Shown one piece after another: positions 44,898-55,687 of a DNA stretch of 64,000 nucleotides. The stretch is taken from positions 1 through 64,000 of the forward strand of contig SHMT01000010.1 in the NCBI GenBank assembly GCA_004282745.1. The letters run 5' to 3'. The notes beneath the pieces were generated by a model, which saw only the letters and a program-made list of their open reading frames with translations, was not told where the DNA came from and searched no databases. Within the stretch, counting starts at the first letter, position 1, and each line of letters begins with the position of its first letter. Source of the DNA: Candidatus Scalindua sp. SCAELEC01. GTDB lineage: Bacteria; Planctomycetota; Brocadiia; Brocadiales; Scalinduaceae. The position numbers and the translations under genes were made by a program.

Positions 44898-46571
44898 CTA
44901 TGCCATCCCCCCGATCATCTGATGGACAGCCCCACCAGCTGGTATCATGGGAAACACATTTTCTTCTGCTGAGACCCTGAAATCGATTACCACCGGCCCT
45001 CCGACAGCAATCGCTTTCTCAATGATGGGTCTGACATCCTCTTTTCTCTCAACCAAAAAGCCCGTAGCACCATACCCCTCAGCCACCTTTACAAAATCAG
45101 GACTACCCGTAAGGCGTGTCTGAGAATATCTCTTATCATAAAACAGCTCTTGCCACTGCCGGACCATACCGAGAAACCCATTATTCAGAATTGCTACGAT
45201 TACGGAAAGGTTGTAATTTACAGCAGTACTTAGCTCCTGAATATTCATCTGAAAACTCCCATCACCCGCTATGTCGATGACGATCTTATCTGGACAGCCC
45301 AGCTTGGCCCCTAAAGCAGCAGGAAAACCAAACCCCATTGTACCGAGACCACCTGAGGAGAGAAAGCTTCTTGGCTTTGTATAGGTGTAAAACTGTGCCG
45401 CCCACATCTGATGTTGTCCCACTTCAGTTGTGATTATGGCCCGATCTTTGGTTACCTCACAAATTTGCTCAACTACATACTGAGGCTTTATATCGTCCGT
45501 ACTGTTATCATATGACAACGGATATTTTTTTTTCCACTCCAAGATACTTTCTAACCACTCTTTCCGTTCCACATAGCTAACGTATTTAATTAATTCTACC
45601 AATATTTTTTTCGCGTCACCGACAACCGGAATATCCACCTTTTTATTTTTACCAATGGATGTGGGATCAATATCAATGTGAATGACTATCGCATTCGGGG
45701 CAAAAGTCTCCACTTTCCCCGTAATCCTATCATCAAATCTTGCACCAACAGCGATAAGCAAATCAGATTCATGAACCGCATAATTAGCATAGGCAGTCCC
45801 ATGCATACCAAGCATACCCAATGAGAGGTCGTCATCTTCGGGAAAGGCGCCCATTGCAAGCAGTGTTGTATTGACAGGTAGATTTGCCTTTCTAGCTAAC
45901 TCCACGAGTTGTTCTGAACCATTCGAGGCTATTACACCACCTCCGGCATAAATTACCGGTCTTTTGGCCCTGTTGATTGCCTCCGCCGCTATCTTTATCT
46001 GTCGCAAATTACCTTCATATACCGGCTTATATCCCTGAAGATTTACTTTCTTTGGGATCTCACCATCCCAGGTATCCGTTGTTACATCAACGGGTAAATC
46101 AATCACCACAGCACCCGGTCTCCCCGTCGAGGCAATGTAAAAGGCTTCCTTAACAATCCGGCCCAGATCTTTAATATCCTTAACCAGATAGTTGTGCTTT
46201 GAGATCGGGCGTGTGATACCCGTAACATCCGCTTCCTGAAATGCATCATTGCCTATCAATTGGGTCTTAACTTGTCCGGTGATGGCCACCATGGGCACAG
46301 AATCCATATTTGCCGTAGCTATGGCAGTGATGAGATTTGTTGCACCAGGACCCGATGTAACAATGCACACCCCCACCTTACCCGTAGCACGAGCATAACC
46401 ATCAGCGGCATGGCCAGCACCCTGCTCATGACGCGCCAAGATGAATTTAATATCAGAATCCATCAAATGATCAAAAAGGGGTATTACCGCGCCACCTGGC
46501 AAACCGAAAACGTATTCAACATTTTCCTGTTTTAATGCATCTATGAGTATCTGAGATCCTGTTCTAGCCAT
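44898..46571 (-). CDS. ilvB: Acetolactate synthase, large subunit
   Basis: A 557-residue thiamine diphosphate enzyme. [19 protein letters not shown], the catalytic Glu in [33 protein letters not shown], the FAD-domain [12 protein letters not shown] and GARFDDR, and the ThDP-binding [16 protein letters not shown] followed by [12 protein letters not shown] are all present, which identify the anabolic enzyme of branched-chain amino acid synthesis. The small subunit gene is not adjacent on either side. A 298-base gap without a gene or visible attenuator lies upstream. Confidence 0.96.
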   Translation of the reverse strand: MARTGSQILIDALKQENVEYVFGLPGGAVIPLFDHLMDSDIKFILARHEQGAGHAADGYARATGKVGVCIVTSGPGATNLITAIATANMDSVPMVAITGQVKTQLIGNDAFQEADVTGITRPISKHNYLVKDIKDLGRIVKEAFYIASTGRPGAVVIDLPVDVTTDTWDGEIPKKVNLQGYKPVYEGNLRQIKIAAEAINRAKRPVIYAGGGVIASNGSEQLVELARKANLPVNTTLLAMGAFPEDDDLSLGMLGMHGTAYANYAVHESDLLIAVGARFDDRITGKVETFAPNAIVIHIDIDPTSIGKNKKVDIPVVGDAKKILVELIKYVSYVERKEWLESILEWKKKYPLSYDNSTDDIKPQYVVEQICEVTKDRAIITTEVGQHQMWAAQFYTYTKPRSFLSSGGLGTMGFGFPAALGAKLGCPDKIVIDIAGDGSFQMNIQELSTAVNYNLSVIVAILNNGFLGMVRQWQELFYDKRYSQTRLTGSPDFVKVAEGYGATGFLVERKEDVRPIIEKAIAVGGPVVIDFRVSAEENVFPMIPAGGAVHQMIGGMA

Positions 46572-46869
46572 TGTTTACTTACGATGATAAAGATAATGAT
46601 GAAATCACTGCACTGCTTCACTTTCTCTTACCACAAGAGAGAGAAACCGTTCATGCAAGCAATCTTGTGTTTAATGGACCTTCCTTCACCCTGCAATACT
46701 AAACAAGAAACATAACATATGCTATGAACCCTGCAGAAACTAAAGGTCTTAAGATCGATAAACAATTTTACAAAAAACTCCATTTCTTTAATAACAAAGC
46801 ATTCGTGGATTTGCCATTTTCCTGATCTGTTATTTTTGAATTGAAATAGTTAGGAGTGAAAAATACTTA

Positions 46870-47346
46870 TCAGGGATGTTCCTCTCCATACCGACTTTTT
46901 AAAACCCCCTCATCGGAAGCATAATCATCGTCATCTGGTTCTTCCATCTCAGGTGGAACATATCCTGGTTCTTGAGACTTTGCGGATTCCTCTTTATAGG
47001 CATCAAGTACCTTTTGCTCTATTTCATCTCGACATTGAGAATTTATGGGATGTGCGGTGTCTGCATACAGCTTAAATTTTCCTTTTGACTCTCCTGATGC
47101 GCGATTTACGTCAAGCTTGTTCCCGCAATCATTACAAAATCGAGCACGAAGATGATTTTTACAACCGCACTTAGAACACTTGTCCGTCAACTTTCTACTG
47201 GGCATAGCAACAAAGGCCCCTTTGTAGCCCTCAATAATCTTCAAATCTCTCACGACAAAGTCGTTATCGATCGTAATGCTACAAAATGCCTGTAATCGAT
47301 TCTTCTTTGCATCAGTTAGTTTGACTCTTACTTCAGTTATATTCAC
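46870..47346 (-). CDS. spoVG: SpoVG-family protein with inserted zinc ribbon
   Basis: 158 residues from a GTG at 47344-47346 (VNITEVRVKL), the position where SpoVG proteins begin; a longer frame would run into ispE. NRLQAFCSITIDNDFVVRDL and FVAMPSRK match SpoVG, as does ADTAHPINSQCRDEIEQ. Between PSRK and ADTAHPINS is an extra segment with CSKCGCKN and CNDCGNKL, a CxxC-x13-CxxC zinc ribbon. An acidic tail follows. SpoVG binds nucleic acid and regulates expression. The order ispE-spoVG is conserved in other bacteria. Confidence 0.9.
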   Translation of the reverse strand: MNITEVRVKLTDAKKNRLQAFCSITIDNDFVVRDLKIIEGYKGAFVAMPSRKLTDKCSKCGCKNHLRARFCNDCGNKLDVNRASGESKGKFKLYADTAHPINSQCRDEIEQKVLDAYKEESAKSQEPGYVPPEMEEPDDDDYASDEGVLKSRYGEEHP

Positions 47347-47380
47347 AGTAAAAAATCCCCCTTCCAGCTTATCTTGTAGT

Positions 47381-48271
47381 CTATGGTAACACAGCATTCG
47401 TAACCACAAACACCTCTCCCTTACCAATCGAAGCAATCTTATCCCTATTAAGCACCGCCTGCTCTCTACTACTGCACAAACCAACGATAGATGACCCGCT
47501 TCCAGAAACCAACAAACCGCAAAAATCGAATTGCTTTAAAAAAGATTTCAACTGCAATAGATTTGGGTATAGCGAAAAAACAGGTTCCTCAAGTCGGTTA
47601 AAGAGCAACTTGCCAACGCTCTCAGCGTTACCCCGCTCTATTATATCGAGGAAAAAACTAACATCTTTTCTATTTTTTGTCAAGCCAATTTTCAGGTTTT
47701 TGTAGATCGTAATAGTGTCGATTCTTATGTGGGGAAAAATGAGAAGATAGTTCAATTTGTTCTTTACTTCTATTGGATAGATTATCTCTCCTCTCCCTTT
47801 ACACAAGGAAGTCTTACCTTTGATAAAGAAAGCAACATCAGAGCCTAGCTTTGCGGCAAAGGCCATAAGCTCCTCATCAGTAAGGCCCACTCTCCAGAGC
47901 ATATTTAAGGCTTTCAGTGTCGCAGCAGCATCACTACTCCCGCCACCTAGACCTGCGCCAACGGGGATATTCTTTTTCAGGCTTATGTTAACCCCCTTTT
48001 TTATACCACACTCTTGGATAATAAGATTTGCAGCCTTACATACCAGATTCTCCTCACCGCAAGGAATACTCTTATCATCACAATCAAGACTCACCCCCTC
48101 TTCAGTTTCTTTAAATGTGAGATTGTCAACGAGGTCGATCTCCTGCATTACCGTTTCAAGATCATGATACCCATCTTCTCTCTTCCTCACTACCTCCAGA
48201 AAGAGATTTATTTTTGCTGGTGCACAGATCCGAACCTCATTACCCATTTGGTTAATATCCATCATTGCCAT
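47381..48271 (-). CDS. ispE: 4-diphosphocytidyl-2-C-methyl-D-erythritol kinase
   Basis: A 296-residue GHMP kinase of the MEP isoprenoid pathway. CAPAKINLFLEVVRKREDGYH is the N-terminal motif, VPVGAGLGGGSSDAAATLKAL the ATP-binding loop, KLGSDVAFFIKG the conserved catalytic stretch and GLLVSGSGSSIVGL the third GHMP motif. Normal length. rsmD is 26 bases upstream and spoVG 34 bases downstream, so the three are likely co-transcribed. Confidence 0.97.
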   Translation of the reverse strand: MAMMDINQMGNEVRICAPAKINLFLEVVRKREDGYHDLETVMQEIDLVDNLTFKETEEGVSLDCDDKSIPCGEENLVCKAANLIIQECGIKKGVNISLKKNIPVGAGLGGGSSDAAATLKALNMLWRVGLTDEELMAFAAKLGSDVAFFIKGKTSLCKGRGEIIYPIEVKNKLNYLLIFPHIRIDTITIYKNLKIGLTKNRKDVSFFLDIIERGNAESVGKLLFNRLEEPVFSLYPNLLQLKSFLKQFDFCGLLVSGSGSSIVGLCSSREQAVLNRDKIASIGKGEVFVVTNAVLP

Positions 48272-48297
48272 TCACCTTCCACACACCCTGTAACCTA

Positions 48298-48888
48298 TCA
48301 CTCTTCAATAGTTTTTGTCCTGAGAAACGTAAGACCTGTGTTACCATAAGCTCTCTGATCCACAACATGCAAACGGGTAAAATCGGAATTTGTCACCAAT
48401 TGTCCTTTATGATGCTGAAGCATCATAATCCCCTTCTCGGCTAAGATGCCTCCAGAGCTACATTCATCAAGAAAGGCAAAAATTTTCCCTCTCTCTTTAC
48501 ACTCTTTATCCAATAATTTGTACGGGGGGGTTACAAATATCAGATCAAATTTTGTTCGGCCGCTTTTCAGGAATGGTAATAAAAACAAGACATTTTTTTT
48601 CAAAACCCCCCCACTCTCGGAAAGTTTGGTATTGGCAAGGTTCTTATGGATCACCGCAATTGAAAGGGCACTGTTATCAACAAACAGACATCGTTTCGCA
48701 CCACGGCTCAAGGCCTCTAACCCGGATGTTCCGGTACCAGAAAAGAGATCAAGAACCATGCTCTCTTTGACCTGATCTCCCAAAACATTGAACAGAGACT
48801 CCTTCACGCTGTCCAGTATCGGACTCGTCCTCTCGTTACGCAACACACACAACCGAACACCCTTCGCCTTGCCTGAAATTATACGCAT
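48298..48888 (-). CDS. rsmD: 16S rRNA (guanine966-N2)-methyltransferase RsmD
   Basis: A 196-residue methyltransferase: MRIISGKAKGVRL, RTSPILDSVKESLFNVLG, and the SAM loop VLDLFSGTGTSGLEALSRGA are typical of RsmD. The catalytic (D/N)PPY motif reads TPPY (DLIFVTPPYK), with Thr replacing the acidic/amide residue; the codon lies beside a run of seven C. Family membership is clear, activity less so. First gene of the rsmD-ispE-spoVG cluster. Confidence 0.9.
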   Translation of the reverse strand: MRIISGKAKGVRLCVLRNERTSPILDSVKESLFNVLGDQVKESMVLDLFSGTGTSGLEALSRGAKRCLFVDNSALSIAVIHKNLANTKLSESGGVLKKNVLFLLPFLKSGRTKFDLIFVTPPYKLLDKECKERGKIFAFLDECSSGGILAEKGIMMLQHHKGQLVTNSDFTRLHVVDQRAYGNTGLTFLRTKTIEE

Positions 48889-48907
48889 GAGAACCTAACT
48901 CCTTGTA

Positions 48908-49062
48908 TACAAAAACCGTTTCGGTTTTACCGGAAACCAACCCTTGGTTACCTGCCCGACACGTTGCCCAGACGGGCCGTTATCCCCGGACGAAAGACAT
49001 CCGAGGATCGTACTCGCTCAATTGATCTCGGATTTTACCCGAAAACCAATATGAGATGAGTA
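48908..49062. mobile_element. Family C element (155 bp)
   Basis: TACAAAAACCGTTTCGGTTT to AATATGAGATGAGTA, TA on both sides (48906-48907, 49063-49064). Contains AAAACCG/CGGTTTT and a GC-rich centre. It begins 19 bases upstream of the rsmD start. Confidence 0.85.
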
Positions 49063-49512
49063 TAAATCCAGAAAAATCCTAACAGATACAATTTTCGAGT
49101 GCAAGAGATTTTACCTTTGATTGTACACCACGATAATAGACCCTATTTGAGTTAAAAACAATTTGACTTTAATACATTCATAAACTATAATCCTCCCGAG
49201 AGTTAGGGTTCAGGAGAAAATAACTTTGCAATTTATGGCCCATGTAAATGGCTGATAGACCGGGAGGGTATGCGTGTAAAGTTGTTTTTTCTTGAACCCT
49301 TAATTAATATCTTTTGCGGAAAACCGTTTTTCGTGCTGGAGGTGCAGAGTACAACGTTAACCACCTGGTACCCACCCAAACGGGTAATCTATTACCTGCA
49401 AGATTATCTCATTTATGCAAAGGATCGAAAATGCCGCTTTATAATATCCGGTTTTATATTTTCGAAATAGGTACTCTGTACATATTTTTTGAGCCTTTCG
49501 GAGAGGATTGGA
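49063..49512. other. Interval without a gene before prfB
   Basis: Holds a family B element (49203-49303). Open frames here overlap the prfB start and look non-coding. Confidence 0.5.
49203..49303. mobile_element. Family B element, short form
   Basis: TTAGGGTTCAGGAGAAAATA at the left and, inverted, TTAAGGGTTCAAGAAAAAAC at the right; arms of about 29 bases with few mismatches enclose a 42-base middle. Confidence 0.75.
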
Positions 49513-50614
49513 ATGAATAATGACATTGAAAAACAGCTGAATCCATTGAGAAGTCGCCTGATACATTTAAGAGACTCTCTTTGACTTAGACACAAAAGAG
49601 CACGAACTGGAAAACCTCGAAAAAGAGTTAGCAAATGCAGATATCTGGGACGATAAAGAGAAGGCCCAGTCCACGATAAGCAGGCTCAAGAGTCTGAGAG
49701 AGTTAACTCTGCCTTTTCAAGAGCTACAAAAATCATTTGACGATTTAGTAGACTTGGTGGAACTGGCGGAAGGTGAAAATGACGAAGAGATTGAAAAAGA
49801 GATTTTAGGTGATTTGGAGTCCTTTTCAAAAGGGTTAGGAAAACTTGAGCTTCGCATGATGCTCAGCGGGAAAAATGACCATAAAAACGCGTACCTCAAC
49901 ATACATGCTGGCGCTGGTGGTACGGAATCGTGTGATTGGGCATCGATGCTTTTACGAATGTATAGTAGGTGGGCTGAAAGCAATAACTACACGATAAGCC
50001 TCATCGATATATTGCCAGGTGAAGAAGCGGGGATTAAGAGAGTTACCGCCCTCATTAAAGGCCCTTTTGCTTTCGGGTATTTAAAGTCTGAAGTTGGAGT
50101 TCATCGCCTGGTTCGGATCTCACCATTTGATTCTAACAGCCGTAGACACACTTCTTTTGCTGCCATTGACGTAATCCCTGAGCTCGATACCGACATAGAG
50201 ATAGAGGTCAACGAAAAAGACCTGAAAATAGATACGTACCGTTCGTCAGGAGCCGGGGGTCAACATGTAAACAAGACCGATTCAGCAGTCAGAATTACCC
50301 ATCTACCCTCTGGAATCATTGTACAGTGTCAGAATGAAAGATCTCAGCATAAAAACAGAAGCATGGCCCTGAAGATGCTAAAATCAAAAATGTGCCAACT
50401 AAAAGAACAAGATCAGGAACAAGAAATTGCCGATGCACATGATGAAAAAGGAGATATTGCATGGGGCCATCAGATACGTTCGTATGTCCTCCAGCCTTAT
50501 GCAATGATCAAGGATTTACGAACAGGAATGGAGACAGCGAAGACCCAATCGTTCCTTGATGGCGAGATAGATGGTTTTATTACCTCGTATTTAAAATGGA
50601 AAATCGGTAAATAA
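49513..50614 (+). CDS. prfB: Peptide chain release factor 2 with programmed +1 frameshift
   Basis: Frame one runs from ATG 49513 for 23 codons to CTT TGA C (TGA at 49582-49584). Shifting +1 after CTT gives CTT GAC and an open frame of 343 more residues, total about 366, the normal RF2 length. This is the classic autoregulatory frameshift at the in-frame UGA. VRISPFDSNSRRHTSF contains the SPF stop-codon reading tripeptide and SSGAGGQHVNKT the GGQ catalytic motif. The upstream SD-like stimulator is weaker (AAGAGAC) than the AGGGGG of E. coli. glyA follows after 73 bases. Confidence 0.95.
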
Positions 50615-50687
50615 GTATTTCCAAACAATCTAATAGTTTTTTATTAACTCATTTTAAATCTATCAATAATTAAGAAGGTATAATAGC

Positions 50688-51926
50688 ATGGACATGTTAA
50701 AGCAGACAGACCCCGATGTGTATCGAATAATTCAGGAAGAGATAAAAAGACAACAAAACAACATTGAATTGGTTGCCTCAGAAAACTATTGTAGTAAGGC
50801 CGTACTAGAAGCACAAGGCTCCGTTATGACAAACAAATATGCGGAAGGTTATCCTGATAAACGGTGGTATGCTGGATGTGGAAACGTTGACGACGTTGAA
50901 AAGCTTGCAATCGAACGGGCCTTAGACATCTTTGGCGCAGAACACGCTAACGTACAACCGCACTCAGGGTCCTCAGCAAATATGGCCGTTTTCTTTGCTG
51001 CGCTCTCACCAGGACACAAGATACTCTCCATGGATCTCTCGCACGGTGGACACCTCACCCATGGTTTTGAAAAGAATTTTTCAGGGCAATTTTATCAAAA
51101 AATTACCTACGGTGTAAAACAAGATACCGGACGAATCGATTATGATGAAGTGCGGGAACTTGCAAAAAAAAGTTCTCCGGACCTTATCATTGCTGGAGCC
51201 AGCGCCTACCCAAGAGAACTCGATTTTGCCAAATTCAAAGAGATAGCAGATGAAGTTGGTGCACTACTCTTAGCAGACATCGCTCACATTGCAGGTTTGA
51301 TTGTAGCAGGTGTGCATCCAGACCCTGTTCCCCACGCAGATTTTGTTACAACTTCAACCCATAAGACGCTTCGAGGGCCGAGAGCTGGACTGATCTTATG
51401 CAAGTCAAAGTATGCATCTAAGATCGACCAGCTTGTTTTTCCCGGTATCCAGGGTGGTCCACTCATGCACATAATAGCAGCTAAGGCTGTAGCATTTAAG
51501 GAGGCAAAAACTGAGGATTTTAAGGATTATCAAAGACAAATTTTAAAAAATGCGAAAACCTTGTCAAATGCGTTAAAGGACAAGGGGTACACCTTAGTAT
51601 CCGGTGGAACGGACAACCATCTCTTCCTTGTTGACCTTTCCAATAAAAATGTTAAGGGAATAGAGGCTCAAAAGATTTTGGAAAAGGCGGGGATTAGTCT
51701 CAACCGGAACATGATACCTTTTGATGGGGCTTCAGCATTCAATCCCAGTGGAATACGAATTGGAACTCCATCAGTAACGACCCGGGGCATGAAAGAGTCG
51801 GAGATGATTAAAATCGCAGACTGGATCGATCTTGCAATCAATACTCCCGATGATCAAAACTTGGCGTTAATTAAAGGTAGGGTTACCGAATTGTGTGCTG
51901 ATTTTCCCCTCTATAAAGATTATTAA
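50688..51926 (+). CDS. glyA: Serine hydroxymethyltransferase
   Basis: A 412-residue PLP enzyme converting serine and tetrahydrofolate to glycine and methylene-THF. [60 protein letters not shown] and the PLP Lys in [17 protein letters not shown] are all present. AAGAAGGT lies upstream of the start. It is in a + strand run with prfB and gpsA (30 bases to the latter). Confidence 0.98.
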   Translation: MDMLKQTDPDVYRIIQEEIKRQQNNIELVASENYCSKAVLEAQGSVMTNKYAEGYPDKRWYAGCGNVDDVEKLAIERALDIFGAEHANVQPHSGSSANMAVFFAALSPGHKILSMDLSHGGHLTHGFEKNFSGQFYQKITYGVKQDTGRIDYDEVRELAKKSSPDLIIAGASAYPRELDFAKFKEIADEVGALLLADIAHIAGLIVAGVHPDPVPHADFVTTSTHKTLRGPRAGLILCKSKYASKIDQLVFPGIQGGPLMHIIAAKAVAFKEAKTEDFKDYQRQILKNAKTLSNALKDKGYTLVSGGTDNHLFLVDLSNKNVKGIEAQKILEKAGISLNRNMIPFDGASAFNPSGIRIGTPSVTTRGMKESEMIKIADWIDLAINTPDDQNLALIKGRVTELCADFPLYKDY

Positions 51927-51956
51927 TATCGTGCTTTATGGTAAAGATGTTTCACT

Positions 51957-52979
51957 ATGACCAAGGAAACAGAGAGCAGAAAAATTTCGGTATTGGGTAC
52001 GGGGGGATGGGGCACAGCTCTGGCAATATTGCTTCACGAGAAGGGACACCGTGTCACACTCTGGGGGGCAACGCCTGACTATGTTGATCTCCTCAGACAA
52101 AAACGAGAAAACAGTAAATATCTTAAAGGTTTTACGATCCCCACTGACTTAACCATAACTTCAAAGATTGAAGATGCTCAGTGCGAAGCAAATATAATCG
52201 TAGTTGCAATACCAACTCCCTATGTAAGAAGCATTCTTGAAAAAGGGAAAGATTCCTATATCCCTGGAACCCCCCTTGTCAGTGTTATCAAAGGAATAGA
52301 AAATGAAACACTCATGCGTAGCAGCGAGATTATTATTGATGTCCTTGGCAAACAACCCGTTATCCTACTCTTCGGGCCAAGCCACGCAGAAGAGGTTGCA
52401 AAGAGACTCCCTACAACCGTTGTCGTCGCATCTGAAGATGATGAATTGGCAAGAGAAACCCAAAATATCTTTATGACAAACCGTTTCCGTGTTTATACCA
52501 ACCCTGACGTAATTGGTGTGGAATTGGGAGGTTCGCTGAAGAACGTTATTGCCATTGCTGCAGGCATCTGTGAAGGTCTCGGCTTTGGAGACAACTCCAA
52601 AGCCGCCTTATTAACACGCGGACTATCTGAGATCATTCGTCTTGGTGTAGCGATGGGAGGCCGGAGAGAAACCTTTTCAGGGTTAACGGGTCTGGGAGAT
52701 CTGATAACTACCTGCGTTAGCCCGTTCGGAAGAAACCGCTTTGTTGGAGAACAAATTGCAAAAGGGAAAAAATTGTCGCAACTACTCACAGAGATGAATC
52801 AAGTCGCAGAGGGGATACGAACGACAAAGTCGGTCTGTAAATTGGCAAAAAAGTTCCATGTAGAGATGCCCATTACCAGTGAAATCTATAAGGTACTTTT
52901 TGAAGACAAAGACCCAATGACGGCAGTAAATGAACTTATGGTTCGAGAACCAAAATCAGAAATAGAATTTTTACCGTAA
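51957..52979 (+). CDS. gpsA: Glycerol-3-phosphate dehydrogenase [NAD(P)+]
   Basis: A 340-residue soluble GpsA. The NAD-binding ISVLGTGGWGTALAILL, then VIKGIENET, GPSHAEEVAKRLPT, GVELGGSLKNVIAIAAGICEGL with the catalytic Lys, ALLTRGLSEI and FSGLTGLGDLITTC are the family signature. It makes sn-glycerol-3-phosphate for phospholipids. Converges with rfbC, leaving 4 bases between stops. Confidence 0.97.
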   Translation: MTKETESRKISVLGTGGWGTALAILLHEKGHRVTLWGATPDYVDLLRQKRENSKYLKGFTIPTDLTITSKIEDAQCEANIIVVAIPTPYVRSILEKGKDSYIPGTPLVSVIKGIENETLMRSSEIIIDVLGKQPVILLFGPSHAEEVAKRLPTTVVVASEDDELARETQNIFMTNRFRVYTNPDVIGVELGGSLKNVIAIAAGICEGLGFGDNSKAALLTRGLSEIIRLGVAMGGRRETFSGLTGLGDLITTCVSPFGRNRFVGEQIAKGKKLSQLLTEMNQVAEGIRTTKSVCKLAKKFHVEMPITSEIYKVLFEDKDPMTAVNELMVREPKSEIEFLP

Positions 52980-52983
52980 GTTA

Positions 52984-53544
52984 CTAGGTGAAAAGGGGTA
53001 AGTGGTGAGAGGGTATTTCTCTCAATTCCGAATACTGCCTGTCCTTATCAGAAACATTTGGTTTTATAACCGGCCACTCTATACTCATTGTTTGATCTGA
53101 CCACATAATCCCATACTCATCATCTGGCTTGTAGACATCGGTACATTTATACAATACATCGGCACTTTCACTCAGTACACAGAACCCATGGGCAAACCCT
53201 TCCGGTATGTATACCTGTCTTCTATTTTCAGACGAGAGAGTAAAACCTCCCCATTGCCCAAAGGTAGGTGATCCGTACCTAATATCAACGGCAACATCAA
53301 ATATCTCACCCGTAATAACATAGACTAGTTTACCTTGTGGATGTTTAAGCTGATAATGGAGGCCCCGAAGGGTCCCCGAACTGGAATGCGAATAGTTATC
53401 CTGCACAAAATCTTGGTCTATCCCCCCTTCCTCATACTTTCCTTTATGGAAGGTCTCCATAAAGAAACCGCGGGAGTCCTTAAAAACCTTAGGTTCAATC
53501 AACAAAACTCCGGGAAGGGAAGTTTCCTGGATCTTTAGAGACAT
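52984..53544 (-). CDS. rfbC: dTDP-4-dehydrorhamnose 3,5-epimerase
   Basis: A 186-residue cupin-fold epimerase. [37 protein letters not shown] with the catalytic His, [31 protein letters not shown] and the second-half YKCTDVYKP are conserved. Third step of dTDP-L-rhamnose synthesis. The start overlaps the end of rfbA by 10 bases. Confidence 0.97.
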   Translation of the reverse strand: MSLKIQETSLPGVLLIEPKVFKDSRGFFMETFHKGKYEEGGIDQDFVQDNYSHSSSGTLRGLHYQLKHPQGKLVYVITGEIFDVAVDIRYGSPTFGQWGGFTLSSENRRQVYIPEGFAHGFCVLSESADVLYKCTDVYKPDDEYGIMWSDQTMSIEWPVIKPNVSDKDRQYSELREIPSHHLPLFT

Positions 53545-54425
53545 CTGCTCTTCCCCTCCTTTTCGTTTAACAAACCCATGAGATATTTTCCATACTCATT
53601 TTGCAACATGCCAGATGCCAACCCTTCAAGCTGCTGTTTATCTATGTAGCCAAGATGAAAGGCAATTTCCTCAACACACGAGATCTTCAGCCCCTGTCGT
53701 TCTTGTATGGTCTGAACATAGATAGCCGCCTGTTGAAGAGAATCATGGGTTCCGGTATCGAGCCACGCAAATCCGCGCCCCAGAAGTTCCACCCGTAGCT
53801 CTCTCCTCTCCAGATACGCTAAATTAACATCCGTAATCTCCAGTTCTCCCCGTCCCGAAGGCTCAAGATCCTCAGCAATAGAGACGACACTATTATCATA
53901 AAAATAGAGCCCGGGGACCGCATACTTTGATTTCGGTATTTTGGGTTTCTCCTCCATTCCGAGCACATATCCATTTTGATCAAACTCTACCACCCCATAC
54001 CGTTCTGGATCACTCACCATATACCCAAATATCAAACCCCCTTTTGTGAGGTTCACCGCCTCCTTTAAAATCCCCTGGAGGCCATGACCGTAAAATATAT
54101 TATCACCTAATATCAGGGCAACAGAATCACTGCCAATAAAGCTCTTTCCTATGATAAAGGCCTCAGCCAACCCATTTGGATGCTGTTGTTCTGCATAGGA
54201 GAAAGAGAGGCCCCATTGCGAACCATCACCCAGAAGGTCCTGAAATCGCGGAAGATCATGAGGGGTAGAAATGACCAGTATCTCCCGAATCCCACCCATC
54301 ATTAAGACCGATAGAGGGTAGTAGATCATCGGCTTATCATAAACGGGGAGAAGCTGTTTGCTCACAACCCTCGTAATCGGAGAAAGCCTGCTCCCCGCCC
54401 CTCCGGCTAATATTATTCCTCTCAT
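53535..54425 (-). CDS. rfbA: Glucose-1-phosphate thymidylyltransferase
   Basis: A 296-residue enzyme starting [20 protein letters not shown], with [61 protein letters not shown] and [15 protein letters not shown]. It forms dTDP-glucose, the first step of dTDP-rhamnose synthesis. Same-strand overlap with rfbC; the rfbB dehydratase is missing from this window and rfbD lies apart at 57897-58778. Confidence 0.97.
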   Translation of the reverse strand: MRGIILAGGAGSRLSPITRVVSKQLLPVYDKPMIYYPLSVLMMGGIREILVISTPHDLPRFQDLLGDGSQWGLSFSYAEQQHPNGLAEAFIIGKSFIGSDSVALILGDNIFYGHGLQGILKEAVNLTKGGLIFGYMVSDPERYGVVEFDQNGYVLGMEEKPKIPKSKYAVPGLYFYDNSVVSIAEDLEPSGRGELEITDVNLAYLERRELRVELLGRGFAWLDTGTHDSLQQAAIYVQTIQERQGLKISCVEEIAFHLGYIDKQQLEGLASGMLQNEYGKYLMGLLNEKEGKSRCL

Positions 54426-54514
54426 ATCAACATCTCCATAATCCCGCTATTGTGATTGAACACTCTGTAAAATACAAGCGCCTTATTAATGGTAACAATA
54501 ATTTCATCTAAAAT

Positions 54515-55687
54515 TTACCGTTGGAAGCGGTCAACGAGATATCTTTTTCCTTTATGAAATAGCTTGGCCTGATTGACGATCTTCTCTTCTGACTCTTGAT
54601 GGGTCATCTCTAGGGTCTGCCGATAAAAAGATGCAGCCCTTGCAAAATAGACAGGTTTCAAGGCCTCTATTATGGCCTCTCTATTTTCAGATATTTCATA
54701 CGCATGGATAAAATCATAGAGAATCTTTGTCCACAACCGGGAACTGATATTCCATCTACCCGTAGCATGCATCTTTTTTACTATATTGTAATGGGGTAAA
54801 GGGAGAATTGAAGAGAGCAGCCTCTCCTCTTTAAAAAAGCCATCAATACCCTTTCTCTTCAGCTCCTTATAGTCAATGGGAAGTCCCTGAGGCTCTTTAT
54901 AGCTTAATTGGCCGAATATCTGGCACTCTTTACGAGCCTTTCCGTTGATCCATGTATCCTGAAACCTTGAGATATTTGAAAAAAGGGTCGAAACTACCTG
55001 GGTAAACATTGGTCCAAGTTTTGGTGCACTGGGTTTATGTACCTTGGACCCGAGAACAACCTGGCCCACCTTAAATCCATTTAAGAGTGCAGAAGTAGTC
55101 ATGAATATGTCGATGCCATATTGCCTTGTACTCTCTTCCCACTCCATATCCAGCCATTTTGTCGCCATCCGCGGAGAGAAGGAGAAATCGCCACCAATGG
55201 GTTGTCGAATATTTGCCTTAAAAAGGGAGTATATGAGGGGATAGGTTATGTGATTTGTAATCGTTCCGTCATACTCATTTCTAGAATATAAAGGAGCGAT
55301 ATAATCGTTCCCCTCCAGAATGGGTGTGACAAATATCTTGACCCATTCCGGCGTAATACTTTTCAGATCTGCATCTACAACCATTACCGCCTTTGCCCTC
55401 TCTTTTACAACCTCATGCAAAAGATTCCACATATTGTTGCCTTTACCAACAGTAGCTGCATCGGTACTGATATATCTCTTCGGAATATCACCGGTATCGG
55501 CACTCATAAATGCCTCCCGGGTACCATCCTTGGAATTGTTATCGACATTAATGATCAGAGCAGAGAGATGTGAAAAGTGTTCTCTCAATCCCAATGCAAG
55601 TTGCTGAGTCACAAATGCTATATTGTCCGCCTCATTCAAGGAGGGTATACCCGCAATAATATCCACACCCTCTATTACCTCATCCAT
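54515..55687 (-). CDS. Glycosyltransferase, GT2-like (GT78/GT81-like)
   Basis: A 390-residue GT-A fold protein. DIIAGIPSLNEADNIAFV opens the Rossmann part, VDNNSKDGTREAF binds the nucleotide, VMVVDADLKSITPEW has the metal-binding DAD, and RQPIGGDFSFSP resembles the acceptor motif of mannosylglycerate and glucosyl-3-phosphoglycerate synthases. Those enzymes make compatible solutes or glycolipid precursors. No membrane segment. The exact donor and acceptor cannot be read. Confidence 0.82.
   Translation of the reverse strand: MDEVIEGVDIIAGIPSLNEADNIAFVTQQLALGLREHFSHLSALIINVDNNSKDGTREAFMSADTGDIPKRYISTDAATVGKGNNMWNLLHEVVKERAKAVMVVDADLKSITPEWVKIFVTPILEGNDYIAPLYSRNEYDGTITNHITYPLIYSLFKANIRQPIGGDFSFSPRMATKWLDMEWEESTRQYGIDIFMTTSALLNGFKVGQVVLGSKVHKPSAPKLGPMFTQVVSTLFSNISRFQDTWINGKARKECQIFGQLSYKEPQGLPIDYKELKRKGIDGFFKEERLLSSILPLPHYNIVKKMHATGRWNISSRLWTKILYDFIHAYEISENREAIIEALKPVYFARAASFYRQTLEMTHQESEEKIVNQAKLFHKGKRYLVDRFQR

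Noticed and set aside
49314-49520. 68-codon open frame before prfB
   Set aside because: Overlaps the prfB start in another frame, no ribosome site, reads through non-coding sequence.
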